A stretch of DNA of 35,535 bases from positions 1 through 35,535 of the forward strand of contig JADNYJ010000332.1 in NCBI GenBank assembly GCA_015501075.1. Reading direction: 5' to 3'. Below the pieces are notes generated by a model. The model was not told where the DNA came from. It saw nothing but the letters and a program-made list of their open reading frames with translations, and did no database searches. The stretch comes from Gymnopilus junonius. Its lineage: Eukaryota > Basidiomycota > Agaricomycetes > Agaricales > Galerinaceae. The position numbers and the translations under genes are program-made. This document shows, one piece after another, positions 33,214-35,535 of this stretch (positions are counted from its first letter, which is position 1; every line of letters begins with the position of its first letter).

Positions 33214-34170
33214 AACACCGAACTTGAGCGTATCTCAGCTTCGAGATAGATATCCTCTTCAAAGAAATACTGTCATGAGGGTTGTGAGCAAGCAGCGTGT
33301 GCTAAATTTGGCGTCGGACATCGGTTACACGTTGGTTAAACGGGGTGACTTTGTTTGGTCTTTTGTTTATATTCCCTTGATCGCGCCACGACTGATATTT
33401 GTTGGAATCTCACATCCAGGAATCGTGATAGATCACAATCAATAGAAGTCTTTAAGTAGATAAATGTACTAGTTGACAGCTAAATCCAAAACCCTATGCT
33501 TCCAAAATTCACTTCTGTGTGCCTGGCTTTATAAACAACTGTTTTAGGCAGGCCTGGCGTCATTAGCGCGTCGCTATGACCATCTTTGGCGAGGCGGTTG
33601 GATGTCCTGTGGGGTTTCTACACCACATTACCCCACCGTGGTTCATTGTATTCGTGTACTACTACTTACAGCCTTGAATATACAGGGTAATGACATCGTC
33701 GTTGCTGAGAGGAGGGGCCGATATATTGCGAAGCCCATGAAGATATTGTGTCAACAGCACGACGGAGAGGCTAAGGGTGGGGTGCTTGTTGATGGGAAAG
33801 AATAAGAGGACTGCGGAGATTGCATCATCGATCCGCCGACCACTATAAACGGTTGTTTATACAAAACAATATGACAAACCCTGTACTTACTCGCACTTGA
33901 AAATCTTCGTTGTAGTTTCTAGAGATTTACAGAGCTATCGTGTTCCCACAATTCCTGTTTAACGTTTCAATCCGCATTAGACATTGGAGAGGGGAGTAAG
34001 TGTGTTGGCGTCTAAAATAAAACATCTGTTTAATTTTGTTTCCTATCTATTTTTAGATTCTCTCAGAAGACGACTCTCAGGGCTAGGGTATCAAGGGAGT
34101 CCACGCAAAGAAAAAAGGTGGCATTGTAAGCATAAGAGGGAATCCCTTTACTATGGCATTTTGAAAAGCT
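33214..34170. other. Intergenic region
   Basis: About 950 bases with no recognised gene. The plus-strand frame 33602-33805 lacks any domain or supporting splice signals. Confidence 0.45.
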
Positions 34171-34725
34171 TTAACTTAACGCCTGTAAAACAACCTCTGA
34201 AATCGCTATAGCGGCCCAGGCCACCAGCTTTAAAGATAACAATATTCTGCGCAATAGAGCATATTTGCAACCGGAAATAACCTAGATCCGATGTGAGAAT
34301 AAGTAAAAAGTGGGCTACGCGCCTACCTGATTCGGAACGTGACTTCCCACTACCAAACTCTTTGTCCTTCGGCCCCTTTTCGCCATATTTTGTCCGTGAA
34401 GTACTAAATTTCGTTTGCTACCTGGACAATGTTGAAAAGCTCCCTGCAGTGAAATCGCGCTTGCGTGTTTTCGGAGGTTCAGAGGCCTTTTTCGCGCTCT
34501 CTGGTGGACGAGAGATGGTTGAAGCTGGCTTTGCAACTGCTGAACTTCTACAGGCCTGCCTGCAGCATGTGGTGGGGCCGAGACCGACTCAGAGGGTAGG
34601 ACAGAAGAGGGATGAGCAAGGGCTCCTGTTGAATAGTTCTGCTGGCCTGAGAGATGTGTTGCAGGAGCCACAGCATAGGGACTATAGTAATAGAAGTACG
34701 GATTATAAAGACGACTAACATCCAT
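34171..34725 (-). CDS. Hypothetical protein, Tyr- and Pro/Ser-rich, uncertain exon structure
   Basis: The start MDVSRLYNPYFYYYSPYAVAP at 34725 is followed by a Ser/Pro/Gln-rich stretch. At about 34560 the frame that reads most like protein changes to SSAVAKPASTISRPPESAKKA followed by KTRKRDF, suggesting another one-base gap. A GTAGCA donor (about 34428) and a later GTAGGC donor lead to a possible last exon with CKYALLRRILLSLKLVAWAA ending at 34171. The basic KKxxEPPKTRKRDF patch could be a nuclear localisation signal. No family recognised, no catalytic motif; small regulatory or disordered protein possible. The 3' end is the least certain part. Confidence 0.4.
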
Positions 34726-35066
34726 GCCAAATTACGTGTTCTAAGGTGCGCGTCACGAGACACAATTCAAGAGGTCGGGTGTATCACAGGCCAGTCACTG
34801 AACAAATAGAAGCCAAATATTTGTTAACGGGAAAGTTTTTGTTTGTTAAGCTCTAAAAAAAGCCGGTTGCAAATATACTCTAATTGGTTTCATGATGGCG
34901 TTGAATGGGGTGTGTGGGGTGTGTGGGGTGTGACCAACTCTATATTTGTGCCAACAGATGATCGTTTGATGGTGGGACTTGAAACAAACTTGAAAGGACT
35001 TACAAAAGAACGGAAATATATGTATATCTACCCTATTCCTTTCAGAGCACCACTCAACTGTATACA
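34726..35066. other. Divergent promoter spacer with a short tandem repeat
   Basis: Spacer between the minus-strand hypothetical gene and the plus-strand membrane protein. It carries a GT-rich tandem repeat at 34907-34931. Confidence 0.5.
34907..34931. repeat. Short tandem repeat, unit GGGGTGTGT
   Basis: Nearly three copies of a 9-base unit (two full and one of seven bases) stand about 140 bases before the start codon of the gene at 35067. It is a simple microsatellite-like run; a promoter role is possible but unproven. Confidence 0.8.
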
Positions 35067-35535
35067 ATGGCTAGCTCTCCCGTCTCTGACCAAAAAATTG
35101 CCTTCCTCATGGTGACGGCGTTCTGCTCCGGGATGTCGATTATTACCTGTGGGTTTGTTATTTTAACGTGAGAATTTCATCCCATAGGCAAGCGACGCTG
35201 CTAACGTTTTACATAGCCAGGGACCATCTTTCAAGCTGACCTTCGACCATGAGCGCCAGCGATTCTTGGCCTTGGTCAGCTTGTTAGCAGCTATCTTTGG
35301 GTTGGTCGGCAACGGACTGCAGTTGAGCGATCATCCCAAATCAGCTGGTCAGTCTGCCGCATCGTTCTTCTTCAACTGGTTCGTGCAGGTGAGTATATGT
35401 TGTGTCAACACTAAGCGGGACCGCTGCAGCTTCATCTGACCATATTTTCTCTTAGCTTGGCTTTGCAGGAATCGCTCACAACAGTATTATTCGATTGATG
35501 ACTGCTCAATTATATTCCCCTTCCCCTGGCCTAGT
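35067..35535 (+). CDS. Membrane protein, 5' part only (runs off the window)
   Basis: Three exons are visible: 35067-35152, 35217-35388 and 35456 onward, with phases agreeing (GG|GTTTGT donor, GTGAGT donor, TTAG acceptors). The product begins MASSPVSDQKIAFLMVTAFC and has hydrophobic segments near residues 10-25, about 45-60 (FLALVSLLAAIFGLVG) and after FFFNWFVQLGFAGI. This suggests a multi-span protein of unknown family; the rest lies outside the window. No function can be given. Confidence 0.6.

Noticed and set aside
33984..34211. Plus-strand 75-codon frame
   Set aside because: No domain; it overlaps the possible last exon of the minus-strand gene and lacks splice or promoter support.

Overview
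The window is eukaryotic nuclear DNA from a mushroom-forming basidiomycete (Agaricomycete). Genes are split by many short GT-AG introns, mostly about 45-65 bases, with CTAAC/CTGAC-like branch sites. The families point the same way: a class II (ligninolytic-type) haem peroxidase, several UstYa/DUF3328 proteins, a multi-spanning membrane protein of a type I associate with mushrooms, and an SHPRH-type helicase/RING protein. I see no rRNA, tRNA, CRISPR array or intact transposon. Species cannot be named from the sequence.

Layout. 0.7-2.4 kb (+): secreted class II peroxidase without a complete Mn(II) site. 2.6-4.0 kb (-): unrecognised helical protein. 5.1-6.9 kb (-): two related small secreted proteins resembling cyanovirin-N homologues (CVNH). 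7.5-8.8 kb (+): multi-span membrane protein. 9.3-10.3 kb (+): GNAT acetyltransferase. 10.6-11.6 kb (+): single-pass membrane protein. 12.3-20.5 kb: the most interesting block, with three UstYa-like oxidases, one FAD-linked (berberine-bridge-enzyme-like) oxidase and one MFS exporter. This looks like a small biosynthetic gene cluster whose core gene or precursor I could not find. 22.3-23.0 kb (-): a possible acyl-protein thioesterase remnant. 23.1-29.1 kb (-): SHPRH-like SNF2 helicase/RING E3 ligase. 29.4-30.8 kb (-): His-rich 'allergen-type' stress protein. 31.3-33.2 kb (-): MFSD1-like transporter. 34.2-34.7 kb (-): probable small gene. 35.07 kb to the edge (+): start of a membrane protein.

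Sequence quality matters here. From about 14 kb rightwards, nearly every gene needs one or more single-base corrections, mostly at short homopolymers, to stay in frame, while the genes left of 14 kb read through cleanly or almost so. Protein similarity is continuous across the breaks and the conserved SHPRH gene is hit too. I therefore think these are mostly assembly indels rather than dead genes, and I describe the genes as probably functional while reporting every break.

Inferred teamwork: UstYa proteins are ER/Golgi membrane-anchored oxidative tailoring enzymes of fungal peptide and other natural products. A FAD-linked oxidase and an MFS transporter beside three of them is a plausible oxidation-and-export unit, with the GNAT enzyme and the small membrane protein as possible flanking members.
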